DNA of 64,000 bases from Chloropicon primus (taxonomy: Eukaryota; Chlorophyta; Chloropicophyceae; Chloropicales; Chloropicaceae), in contig CP060755.1 of NCBI GenBank assembly GCA_023205875.1, positions 1,488,001 to 1,552,000 on the forward strand, in the 5' to 3' direction. The translations under genes were made by a program, and so were the position numbers. Shown here piece by piece: positions 46,072 through 54,843 of the stretch; the stretch's first letter is position 1; every line of letters begins with the position of its first letter. The notes below the pieces were generated by a model. The model was given only the letters and a program-made list of their open reading frames with translations. It ran no database searches and was not told where the DNA came from.

Positions 46072-49000
46072 TCACTCCACCTCGAGTGAATCCGAGTACA
46101 GGTGAATGCCGGTGTTGAAGCCGAGAAGGGAAGCATCGAGCTTCTTTCCTTTCTTCTTCCCCTTCTTTCTGTTGCCGCTCGCTGCCTTGGATGGGTTCAC
46201 ATTCTCAAAGGCGCCGCCATCCTTGGCCAAGGTGGTCTTCGTCTCCGCTTCCATCCTGAACATGAACTCCGTCGTGAATTTGGAGGACTTTGCGCTCTTC
46301 CCGAGGTAGAACTCCACGTACTCCCGGATCTCCTTTTCTGAGTGGAGGGACATCAGGAACTCGACCAAGGTCATGTCATCGCTCCCGTTCAGCTGGCGCA
46401 TTTGCTCCTTGCACCAGCTGGTGAAGCCATCGGACATGGGCTTGCTGTTCGAAGGGTTGAAAGCAACCTTATTCGAAGCGTTGTTCTTCTTTGAGGTGCT
46501 CCTCCCCTTGCTAGACGAATCAAGTTGGTTCGAAAGGGAAGGGAAGCTCGCACTGCTCGTGGTGTTCGCCATTGTGGTGGGAGCGCTGTGCTTGTTCGAG
46601 GAGCCCCATGGGTTACCGAGGGGCACGTTGGATCTCTGCTGCTGCGGTTCACTTGACATCTCCCAAAACATGTCATCATCGGCGGAAGAGTCGACCACTT
46701 GCCTGGAAACGCCAGACGCCAACTTCCTTCTTTCCGTTTCTTCTGCCTGAATTTGGTTCAAGTTTGGTGCGTTCGGAGAGGGTGCGAATCTGACGTCCCT
46801 CTGTATGGCGGTGACCTGCTGTCCAGACTTCTTCTTGTTCTTCCTCGTTGTCACGGCCTCAAAGCCGTCATTGGAATCTGCTTCACAGTGATGGACCCCA
46901 GAGTTGTCCACAGCACTCGGAGAGATGCTTGGACTTGGATAGGCGTTGTTCCCCCCGAGCTTCGCAGCCCATGAGTTGTCAGAGACATGTTGGTCACTCC
47001 TGCCCACCTTGTTCAAAGCCCTTAGCTTCTCCTCCTCCGCCTGGATCTCGGCAAGTGACTTCGGTTTGACTGGGCCATGACTTGGCTGCTCAGCCCAGTT
47101 TGATTTCCCTGCACTTATGATGTCCGCCTGGGGCTCCATTGGGATTTCGGCATGATGCACCACCCTCGTCTTCACGAGTTTCATAGCTTCCTTTGCTTTC
47201 TCTGTCTCTTCATTCATGATGTCCGCCATGGACACATTGCTTTCCGGAAGGTCCCCCCAAAACTTTTGTGGTGGCTCTGGAAGTGGCTCTTGAGCTGGCT
47301 CGTGGGCCATTTGCTCTGCAGGGTCCGCAATTTTTGGCTCGTCCCTCATCCGTGCCTCAATTTGCTCCAAGCTCGCGACACCTGTAGGCATGGCAGGCAT
47401 GGGCGGCATGGGTGGCATACCTTGGTCTTGAGGAGCAACCATGTTCTGAAACTGGTTGTACACGCTCTGTTGGTTCTCTTGCGACTCCATGGGGATGGGC
47501 TGCCCACCCACCATTCCAGGCATTGGCATATTCTGAGGCTCCGTGAATGGCATCTGCGGCCCAGGCATCCCCTGCTGCTTGTACATCATATTGGGATTGG
47601 CCATCTGACCCTGCATCGTCATCTCTGGTTGCAACCCCATTCCCTGCGAGGAATGGATGGGTTGGACCAGACCGTGAGCATACTGTTGATCCCTTGGCAT
47701 GCCGTCGTACATCGCCTCCTTAGGCGACTGGAAAGTGTGCTCATTGAAGCTCCCCACTTGTGGACCACCCATGACTGTTGGTTGAACTGGAGAAGGTTTC
47801 AGTTGAGCGCCCCACTTGGCGAGCCAGAAGGACAGGGGCTGAAACATGGCGTCTGGGACATTCGCGGGTGCCACGGGAAGGTCCAATGGGAAAAATTTTG
47901 CTTGATACCACCCCAGCATCTGCGATGTGTTGAAAGGACCCTGCACAGTCCCCTTTGGATCCTTGTAGATCCACTGCTCCATCATCGGATTTCCATGGGC
48001 AGCCTGTGCTGTAGTAGCCTGGGGCTGGACTTGGGGCTGGACTTGGGGCTGGACTTGCGGCTGGACTTGACTGACCTCTGGGGCAATCGGCTGCCCAATC
48101 GGCTGAGCAGTCGGCTGCGCTGGTGGCGACACCGACTTTCCAAAGCCTAAGCCCTGCAAAAGGGATTTTCTTTCCTCGCCGCCGCGAGGCTTGTCGTCCA
48201 CGGAAATGTCTTTCCATAGCTCATCTGGATTGAGCTCGAAACGGCCGAGAGACGAGAAGTCTACTGCTCCACTTCCAGCCTGTGGCACTTCAGAGTCATC
48301 CTTCGCCCACTCAGGGACGTCCTCCTCCTCCTCCGGGGTCTCCTGTGGGGCCTCGCAGTGGCCCACGTCTTCCAGGTCCACACCCTCTGGCGGAGGCAAG
48401 AAGGTATAAGCGCCCAACATATCGTTCAAGATATCGTACATGAAGGCTTTGTTGTACCTGTGCTGTGCGGGATAGTTGAAATCGACCAGGACTGTGTTTG
48501 CGCCAGCACTCCCAGTCCTTCCACGCCTACCCAAGTCCCCATCGCCCTTGCCCCTTCCGTAAGAAGACGACCTTCCTCTCGACCCGAAATGCTGCCCAGA
48601 AGAAGCATCGTGACGGTCCCCCCCGCCTCCTCCGCGGGAAGAGGAGAACATGGAGAAGCCCATCTGCCCTCCCTTGCTCCTCCAGCTACCGTCTCCTCCA
48701 CCAGAGTTGTTCCACCTGTCCCACCTCTCGCTCTTCCTGTCGCCCGACGAGGACAGGTACTTCTTATCTATCGACGAGCTCGGTTTGAAGTTCTCGTAAC
48801 CCTCCTGGCTAGCCCCGTAACTCCCCGAGAAGCTGCTTCTGTTGGAGTGCTCGTGCTGAGAATCTCTCCTCCCTCCGCCAGACCTCCCGTCGTAGCCCCA
48901 GCCCCTGGAAATATCCCTGGGCTTCGAAGAGGGCCTCCCTCCGAGACTGGCCGTCCTGCCGCTTCCGAGAGGGCTGTAAAGACCGCCGCTGGTGTTGGCC

Positions 49001-49383
49001 GAATCAAGCGAGGACGCGTCGCCCTTCTTCTTGTGCCACCCCAGGTCGCTCGCTCTGCCGCTCTTTCCCTCGCCCCAATACGAATCGCTCCCCGGGGCGG
49101 AGGGGAACATGATATCGGAGGGCAGCGGAAGCCCCCCGGAACTCGACTTCCTCCCATCGCCGGAGCCCCACTGCGAGGAAAGGCTCCGACTCGTGGAAAG
49201 GCTCCGACTCGCGGGCCGCGAGAGGGGTTCCGTCGTGGATTCCACGTTGTCGGAGGCCAGCAGCGCGCTCTGGATGGGTCCCAGGGAGTCCGTCAGCGAC
49301 GACAAGTTCCCGCTCCTCTGCGGCGCCAGCGACAGCCACTGCGGAGACAGCGGCGGCGTATCCTCCGCCGACTTCCCGTCCAT
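46072..49383 (-). CDS. GYF-domain protein (GIGYF/EXA1-like)
   Basis: Single exon, 1103 residues, mostly disordered. A Ser/Gly/Arg-rich N-terminus (1-290) leads to YPAQHRYNKAFMYDIL (about 295-310), whose YxxxxM core resembles the eIF4E/4EHP-binding motif of GIGYF proteins. An acidic SPE/DE stretch and FELNPDELWKD follow. The GYF domain (about 460-525) reads EQWIYKDPKGTVQGPFNTSQ then MLGWYQAKFFP. Its preceding linker has four VQPQ tandem repeats. A Met/Pro/Gln-rich segment (about 550-690), then KAKEAMKLVKTRVVHH, SWAAKLGG and VAAIQRDVRF-type patches complete it. Plant EXA1 and animal GIGYF repress translation with eIF4E proteins, which is the likely role. Confidence 0.78.
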   Translation of the reverse strand: MDGKSAEDTPPLSPQWLSLAPQRSGNLSSLTDSLGPIQSALLASDNVESTTEPLSRPASRSLSTSRSLSSQWGSGDGRKSSSGGLPLPSDIMFPSAPGSDSYWGEGKSGRASDLGWHKKKGDASSLDSANTSGGLYSPLGSGRTASLGGRPSSKPRDISRGWGYDGRSGGGRRDSQHEHSNRSSFSGSYGASQEGYENFKPSSSIDKKYLSSSGDRKSERWDRWNNSGGGDGSWRSKGGQMGFSMFSSSRGGGGGDRHDASSGQHFGSRGRSSSYGRGKGDGDLGRRGRTGSAGANTVLVDFNYPAQHRYNKAFMYDILNDMLGAYTFLPPPEGVDLEDVGHCEAPQETPEEEEDVPEWAKDDSEVPQAGSGAVDFSSLGRFELNPDELWKDISVDDKPRGGEERKSLLQGLGFGKSVSPPAQPTAQPIGQPIAPEVSQVQPQVQPQVQPQVQPQATTAQAAHGNPMMEQWIYKDPKGTVQGPFNTSQMLGWYQAKFFPLDLPVAPANVPDAMFQPLSFWLAKWGAQLKPSPVQPTVMGGPQVGSFNEHTFQSPKEAMYDGMPRDQQYAHGLVQPIHSSQGMGLQPEMTMQGQMANPNMMYKQQGMPGPQMPFTEPQNMPMPGMVGGQPIPMESQENQQSVYNQFQNMVAPQDQGMPPMPPMPAMPTGVASLEQIEARMRDEPKIADPAEQMAHEPAQEPLPEPPQKFWGDLPESNVSMADIMNEETEKAKEAMKLVKTRVVHHAEIPMEPQADIISAGKSNWAEQPSHGPVKPKSLAEIQAEEEKLRALNKVGRSDQHVSDNSWAAKLGGNNAYPSPSISPSAVDNSGVHHCEADSNDGFEAVTTRKNKKKSGQQVTAIQRDVRFAPSPNAPNLNQIQAEETERRKLASGVSRQVVDSSADDDMFWEMSSEPQQQRSNVPLGNPWGSSNKHSAPTTMANTTSSASFPSLSNQLDSSSKGRSTSKKNNASNKVAFNPSNSKPMSDGFTSWCKEQMRQLNGSDDMTLVEFLMSLHSEKEIREYVEFYLGKSAKSSKFTTEFMFRMEAETKTTLAKDGGAFENVNPSKAASGNRKKGKKKGKKLDASLLGFNTGIHLYSDSLEVE
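48021..48068 (-). repeat. 12-bp coding tandem repeat in the GYF-domain gene
   Basis: Four near-identical 12-bp units encode the QVQP repeats just ahead of the GYF domain. The last unit differs by one base. Confidence 0.85.
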
Positions 49384-49967
49384 TCCGTGTTCTTAGCCTT
49401 GGAAACAAAACAAAACACACAGATCTCTCCCTCTCCCTCTCTCTTTTTCTCCCTCTCTCCTTCTCCCTCTCCCTTCGCTCAAAAAAGCTCGGCCGCGCGC
49501 AGACCTCGCCTCGCCCTGCGTCTCTCCCTTCGCTTGTGCCTCTCCTCGGACCGTCCTCCCTCTCTCGTGTCCTGGAACACCTCGCTCGCTCGCTCTCGCT
49601 CCCTCGCGGCTTTCCTACTCCTTCCTTTTCCTCTCTCTTGGGGTTTCTCAGAACAAAATCGAAGCCTTCCCTAATCCTAATCGGGGTCGGGGGAGGAGAA
49701 GAGGGAAGGAGGAGAAGACGAGTGCTGTGGTTGTGCTGTGGTGGGGTGAGAAAGGTGCCAAGATGAGATTACCACAGGGGAAGACGGAAAGGACAGCATG
49801 GGGGCAAGACGCGGGGAACTTTCCAAGGACGGGAAACCGAAAGCCAAGATGAAGCCAAGATGAAGCCAAGATGAAGCCAAGATGAAGAGATGGATCGTCA
49901 TGCCATCCGTTTTTTTCTTGTTTTTATACAAAAGTAGTGTTTATACAATTATGCGTCGCGTGGGTTG
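49384..49967. other. Intergenic: GYF gene 5' flank and Gemin7 3' flank with tandem repeat
   Basis: 584 bp. The first half is CT-rich (CTCTCCCT repeats, 49428-49480) and probably holds the GYF-gene leader and promoter. Around 49680-49740 it is G-rich. An 11-bp repeat occupies 49842-49885. No gene is seen. Confidence 0.5.
49842..49885 (+). repeat. 11-bp tandem repeat, four copies
   Basis: Four perfect head-to-tail copies of AGCCAAGATGA in the gap between the GYF and Gemin7 genes. They are in no coding frame. Confidence 0.9.
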
Positions 49968-50413
49968 TCACGGCACGTGGTTCTCTCCTCCTTGGCGGCT
50001 TTCTCCTCCTACGGCGTCCCCGACTTTGATGTACAGCACGTCGTCCAAGTTGACTCGGGCGACGGGAAGCTCCCCCGTTGGAGTCTTCAAGTTTTCCACG
50101 AGTATCTCGTCCAGGCTGCTCTCCACGGCCAGGAGCGTCCCTGAGGCCTTGACCCCTTCCACTGGAGGCCAAATTATTCGGGTTCGGGTGCGAGATACGA
50201 GGGCGTCAGGGGCTCTCTCCGTTACTGTTCATCGAAAAGGGGCGAGAGGGAGGAATGAAACGTTTCTTCCTTACCGCCGGGTCCGTGGAATCGCAGGCTC
50301 ACCGCAGCCTTGCTCTTGCAGCTCTCCTCCAGGATCCCGAGGAAAGTGATCCTCTGCTCGGCCACCCCTTTGCGGTCCAGGGGCTCCTCGGCAACGACGA
50401 GATCCTCAGACAT
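49968..50413 (-). CDS. GEMIN7: Gemin7-like protein of the SMN complex
   Basis: Two exons, 50275-50413 and 49968-50161, encode 110 residues. Gemin7 has an Sm-like fold and helps load Sm proteins onto snRNAs. Family features are VAEQRITFLGILEESCKSKA at the first helix and strand, AVSLRFHGPG, EGVKASGTLLAVESSLDEIL and VENLKTPTGELPVARVNLDD with the LxTPxG block typical of Gemin7. A short hydrophilic tail (GGESRQGGENHVP) follows. The 113-nt intron is phase 1. A general LSm-type protein is the alternative. With PHAX 3 kb away this is a second snRNA-biogenesis gene. Confidence 0.72.
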
Positions 50414-51116
50414 CCTTCGCGGAGACTCGCTCGCACCTGCCTAAAACCAAACGGAGAGGTGGGGGATCCTCCAGGAAGCTCAGTACGGGACTCGACGATG
50501 CGAGAGCACGTCATGTGAGAGCAGCGACCGCGAGAGGGCAGCCACATCTCTGGCTGATCTCTCGAGGAGAAGCTTGCGATAAACAATCAATCAAACTCTC
50601 TTTCTGTCGCACACGCGTGTAGCTTTTTTCTCGGAAGCTTGCCCGAAGCAGTGTCACTGTGGTCGACAAGGGGGCGGCATGGTTGTGCTCGTGATGGAAT
50701 CGTGGATCTCGGCAACGTCATCTTCAGTGCGGCGCGGGACGACTCACCTTCTTCAGCTCTTTGTCCTTCCCCGGCGAAAGCAGGCACTGGCCCCCTGCGT
50801 GCGAATCGCGAGTGGCGTGGCGCGGTCCCGTGCGTTTTCAAGCGCCAGTCGACCTTCCCTTCCATCACCCTGCTCCCCTCCCCCCTCTCCTCCTTCGCCA
50901 GCCCCGACTCCCTTGGCCAAGACAGAGACAGAGACAGACAGAGAGAGAGAGAGACTCCAGGGCGCTGGCTTGATGCCTGACTGGAGGCTGCTTCATCCAC
51001 TTTTTTGGAGGCGGCCGGCTGAGGGAGAGGAGAGGAGAGAGTTTCCGCGCTACGGACAGCGCAGGCGTGACGAGGGGAGAGGGAGTAGCGAGACGGAGAG
51101 GGGTAGTGGCGTATCT
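50414..51116. other. Gap between Gemin7 and the plastid carrier: divergent promoter and long leader
   Basis: 703 bp. The plus-strand frame is open from the ATG at 50679 into the carrier, but its Arg/Ser/Pro content is mostly driven by CT- and GA-rich DNA (for example 50925-50955). It may be 5' UTR, or the start of a long transit peptide. No other gene is seen. Confidence 0.4.
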
Positions 51117-52367
51117 ATGAACTTGGAGAGCTCCGAGAAGGGTCGTGGTGCTGACTTGCGTGCGAGGATACACCTGCCGAAATGCTTCGTCGTGGCGAAG
51201 AGGGAAGGAAACGACGCTGCGTTCAGGAAGAGTAGGTGGGGTGAGAAGAGGAAGGAGGGAGGGAGGAAGGGAGGAAGGCCCCTGATTTTGAGCCCGGGGA
51301 GACTGCTGGCGTCGATATCGAGCGCCGCCGGGCTGAAGCAGGGCGTGGTTGCGACGGACGGGAAAGACGTTAAGGTTGCCAGGAAGAGGGCGAACAGGAA
51401 CAGCAGGAACAGGAAGATGGTGGCCAATTCGACAGACGAGAGCAAGTCCGGGAGGAACAAAACGTTGGCCCTAGTGGCGCAGATTCCTAAGCCGGCCTAC
51501 TTCTTCGCCGCCGGCGCGATTGCGGGAGCGATCGGCAAGACTGTGACAGCTCCCTTGGACCGGGTGAAGGTCCTCCTGCAGGTCAAGGGGGGCTACTCCG
51601 GATCCCTCGTGACCCAGGCCGCGAACAACGGAGGGTTCTTCCCCGCGATGAAGGCGATCTTCAAGGAGGAGGGCCTCAGGAGCTTCTGGAAGGGCAACGT
51701 GCCCCAGGTCCTGAGGGTCCTCCCGTACAGCGCGCTGAACCTGTACGGTTACGAGAAGTTCAAGGAGGCGCTCAACTGCCACGAGGGGGACAAGTGGCAG
51801 GTCCCGAAGAGGCTCGCGGCCGGCGCGGCGGCGGGCATGCTCGCCACCGTTGTAACGTACCCCCTGGACACCGTGAGGCTGCGCATGGCCGTGGACAGCT
51901 CCATCAAGTCCATGCCTCAAGCCATGAGACTCCTCAGCAAGGAGGGCGGGATGCTCGCGTACTACCGAGGCGTGGGACCCGCGATGTTCGGGGTCGCGCC
52001 GTACATGGCCCTGGAGCTCGCGAGCTTCGACTTCCTCAAGAAGGTCCTCGCGACGGACGATCTGAAGAGCAACCCGATGGTCTCCTTCGTCAGCGGCTTC
52101 ACCGCGGCGCTCATGTCGTCCTCGGTGACGTACCCACTGGACACGGTGAGGAGGCAGATCCAGCTGCAAGGAGGAAGCATGCTCACGCTGCCGACCATGT
52201 TCAAGGGCATCATGGTGAACGAGGGGATGCAGGGGCTGTACAGGGGGTTCGTCCCCTCGTGCTTGAAGAACTTGCCCAACAAAGGAATCAGGCTGGCAAC
52301 CTTTGACGCCGCGAAGACTGTCATGGCCATGGCAGAGGCCCAGGAGGACGCGGAGAAGGAGAAGTGA
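51117..52367 (+). CDS. Plastid carrier, TAAC/PAPST1 type (ADP/ATP or PAPS transporter)
   Basis: Single exon, 416 residues from the ATG at 51117. Three carrier repeats lie between about residues 130 and 400, with PLDRVKVLLQ, PLDTVRLRM and PLDTVRRQIQ signatures. The phrases GAIGKTVTAPLDRVK, FWKGNVPQVLRVLPYSALNL and GLYRGFVPSCLKNLPNKGIR match the thylakoid ADP/ATP carrier (TAAC), later shown to act as PAPS transporter PAPST1 in Arabidopsis. The first 110 residues are basic with RARIHLPKCFVVAKR and would be a plastid transit peptide. Upstream in-frame ATGs at 50972 and 50679 would lengthen it. Confidence 0.82.
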   Translation: MNLESSEKGRGADLRARIHLPKCFVVAKREGNDAAFRKSRWGEKRKEGGRKGGRPLILSPGRLLASISSAAGLKQGVVATDGKDVKVARKRANRNSRNRKMVANSTDESKSGRNKTLALVAQIPKPAYFFAAGAIAGAIGKTVTAPLDRVKVLLQVKGGYSGSLVTQAANNGGFFPAMKAIFKEEGLRSFWKGNVPQVLRVLPYSALNLYGYEKFKEALNCHEGDKWQVPKRLAAGAAAGMLATVVTYPLDTVRLRMAVDSSIKSMPQAMRLLSKEGGMLAYYRGVGPAMFGVAPYMALELASFDFLKKVLATDDLKSNPMVSFVSGFTAALMSSSVTYPLDTVRRQIQLQGGSMLTLPTMFKGIMVNEGMQGLYRGFVPSCLKNLPNKGIRLATFDAAKTVMAMAEAQEDAEKEK

Positions 52368-52601
52368 TGTGAGAATCCAGGAAAGGGGAAGAGAGCAAAG
52401 ATTGTTTTGATTTTTTTAAATATTAATCCTTCTTGTACATTCATTCAAAAAGTATACAACACGATCGATCGAAAAAAAATGACGACGAAAAAGCCTCTCC
52501 CTCTCCCACTCCACTACACACCCTCACACCCTCAGCCCCAATTTTATTTTGATCGATCTCCTCCTAGCAGGCAAGGGTTTGTTTTCCAGAAAGAGGGAAA
52601 C

Positions 52602-53260
52602 ATGGCGACGACCGTGAGACAGGCGGCTAGGAGCATCGGGGGGCTCGCGAGGGCGTCCCTGAGAAATGCCCAGGACAAGACCAAGTTCGGCGTGAGGAAC
52701 ATGTCCGGCGGCTCGTACGAGGAGGAGCTCGGTGAGTTGCGAAGAACGGACGAGAATTGAGAAGCTGGAGAAGAAGAGAGAGAATTGGGGGAGAAAGAAA
52801 ACGGAGGGGAGGGGGTCAACCTGCCCGTGGAGGGGGAAGGGGGGGGTTGAAACTCGGTCGAACGCGCGAGGGACGCTCGAATTGTTCCGCTTTGCTGACA
52901 CTTGCTCTCCCCCTTCTTTTTTTATTTGCGTTCGCCTCGGTTCTTTTCCTCCGTCAACAGCAAACACGAACATGTGGAGAAACGTGACCTTCGTCGGGCT
53001 TCCAATCGTTGGAGGTTTGACCGTGTACATCTTCTCCCAGGCGCACCACCACGGGCACGAGCAGCCAGCCTACTCGTACCTTCAGATCAGGAACAAGGAC
53101 TTCCCATGGGGTAAGTGAAGCCGCCTTTTTCTCTTCTTTCTTGGAAACGGACACGGACTGACACGGCTTTGCTTGTTCGCTTGAATTGAACGCGGAACGC
53201 CCAGGCACCGGCAAGGAGAACTTGTTCGACATGCTGTCCGGAAAGGCCGCAAAGGAATAA
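52602..53260 (+). CDS. COX6A: Cytochrome c oxidase subunit 6A
   Basis: Three exons, 52602-52731, 52961-53110 and 53205-53260, encode 111 residues. COX6A is a single-helix inner-membrane subunit of complex IV. A mitochondrial presequence (MATTVRQAARSIGGLARASL) precedes NMWRNVTFVGLPIVGGLTVY (helix), HHHGHEQPAYSYLQIRNKDF and PWG-TGKENLFD, the diagnostic end of the family. Introns of 229 and 94 nt are in phase 1 with GTGAGT and GTAAGT donors. An acceptor-like TTTTCCAG ends at 52589, 12 nt before the start codon. Confidence 0.92.
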
Positions 53261-53364
53261 AGCGCAGGATTTGGCAATAAGATTCTTACAGTTTACTGTT
53301 TTGACAAGACCCCCTTCGCTCGAAATCGCTTTTTTGGGACAACCACCTCGGTTTGCGTGTGGAG

Positions 53365-54553
53365 TCAGGCAACCTTTGCCATGACGCTGTTGTTGGAAGT
53401 CAAGCAGTCCTTGTAGGAGACGGGAAAATTCGCAGCGCTCGGCGCCGCGCCGTCTTTCTCGGCCTGAGAACCAGCTTCTCCCGCGTATCGAAGTCGCCTC
53501 TTCATGGCCTTTCTGCGTTTCTGCGAGAGCGAAGAAGAGCACACGGAAGGAGAAAAGCGTCAGCAGGCCACGCCAGTCGTGCCCTGTTTCCCCGCCGGGA
53601 CCCGCGAAGAACTCACCTGGGCTTCCTTCTCGTCCTCGAAAATGGTGTCCCACTGCTCCTTTGTGACCTGCGCCTTGAGCAGGTTCAGGAAGACGCCCCC
53701 TTTGGTCCTCCTTCGAGTGCCATCCGCAACGAACTGGCCCCCCTCCTCCTCCACTCTCTCGACCTGGTCCACCAATTCCATGATGAAAATCTTGCCCACC
53801 TGCTCCATAACCTTCCTCATCAGGTGCTGCTTGGGCTCGTTGAGCTTCTGGCAAACCTCCTTGATGAACCTTGATTGAGCATGAGGGACGGCGAGACGAA
53901 GCCGTTGCGTTAGTCCGCGAGGACGGAAAGGGTGGGAGCTTGCGACTTTCTTACCTTCCGGTGGACCTGTTCTCGTTGTGTCTTGGCGAAAAGACGCGGT
54001 GAGTCTTGTGCGGAGGCGACACGATGGCTCTCGGGGAGTAAGCCCTCTTGGAGTAAGGCCTAGCCTTGGCCGTGGTCCTCTTGGGCGAGGTGAAAAAGTC
54101 CTCCAAGGTCGAGTTCTGCCTCCTGGACCCCTTCTTCTCGCCAACGCTCGCGTCGAGCTCCGCGTTCATCCTCTCCTCGAGGCTCAGGCCAGCGGCGGTG
54201 CCACCGCTCTCGTCCTTCTCCGTCGTCCTCTCCCCCCCCTGCTTCTCTGGAGTCTTGAGGTACTGCCAGTCCCCGCAGACTTCCTCCGTGGCGCCCGCGT
54301 CGTCGCTACGAGCCACAACAACGTGAGCGCGTCAGTGCGTGAGGAAAAAAACAAAGAACGAGACGATCGAAAGGCGTGCGGGCGTCCTCCGACAACAACC
54401 CGCAGCCCCTCAAAAAACCGAGAGCCAACAGCTCTCGGTGCGTCGCGTGCGTCGACGTTCTCCTCACCTCAAGTCGTTCAAGACCTCGACGTCGTCCAAA
54501 GCCGTCGTCGCCTCGGCCTCCTCCTTGGCGCCTTTCCCTTGTTCGAACAACAT
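53365..54553 (-). CDS. PHAX: Phosphorylated adaptor for RNA export
   Basis: Four exons, 54468-54553, 53955-54305, 53617-53869 and 53365-53520, encode 281 residues. PHAX links m7G-capped snRNA, via cap-binding complex, to the exportin CRM1. The RNA_GG_bind domain occupies about residues 147-225: FIKEVCQKLNEPKQHLMRKV, then VEEEGGQFVADGTRRRTKGG and VFLNLLKAQVTKEQW. The N-terminal part is Ser/Arg/acidic and disordered, with SPKRTTAKARPYSKR as a likely basic signal; the C-terminus starts KRRKAMKRRL. Introns are 162, 85 and 96 nt. The exon 3 acceptor (TCAAG at 53870-53874) has a weak pyrimidine tract and is the least certain. Confidence 0.85.
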
Positions 54554-54843
54554 CCGGTTCCCCCCTACTCTAATTCTCACTCCAGTGCTTCTCTCCCGCC
54601 GTCCCTCGAGCGCACAGCTCGGCCAAACCTCCCCCAACGCGTGTCGCGTCTTGCGTGCGTGCCGTTCGTGCGGCCACTCTTTCCAACAAACAAAAACAAA
54701 CCTCTTCCCCCGTGCGTGGGTTCACGGTCGCGCGCGATCCGACTCCTCTCTCTCTCGCCTGTCTGTCCTCGCCCACCAAAAAAAACAATAATTTCATTTC
54801 ATAAAAAATTGGCGCGAATTGCCTTGCCTCCTCTCGATTATCG
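54554..54843. promoter_or_regulatory. Divergent promoter region, PHAX / vacuolar sorting receptor
   Basis: 290 bp between divergent start codons. It has an AT-rich segment with runs of A (54775-54810) close to the VSR start codon and CT-rich DNA near the PHAX start. No gene is seen. Confidence 0.35.

Noticed and set aside
49924-50172. Alternative Arg-rich minus-strand frame overlapping Gemin7
   Set aside because: It is out of frame with the spliced Gemin7 model, which has a family match and proper splice phases.
50679-51116. 146-residue N-terminal extension of the plastid carrier
   Set aside because: Composition follows CT- and GA-rich DNA rather than protein; kept only as an alternative start. 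Not disproved.
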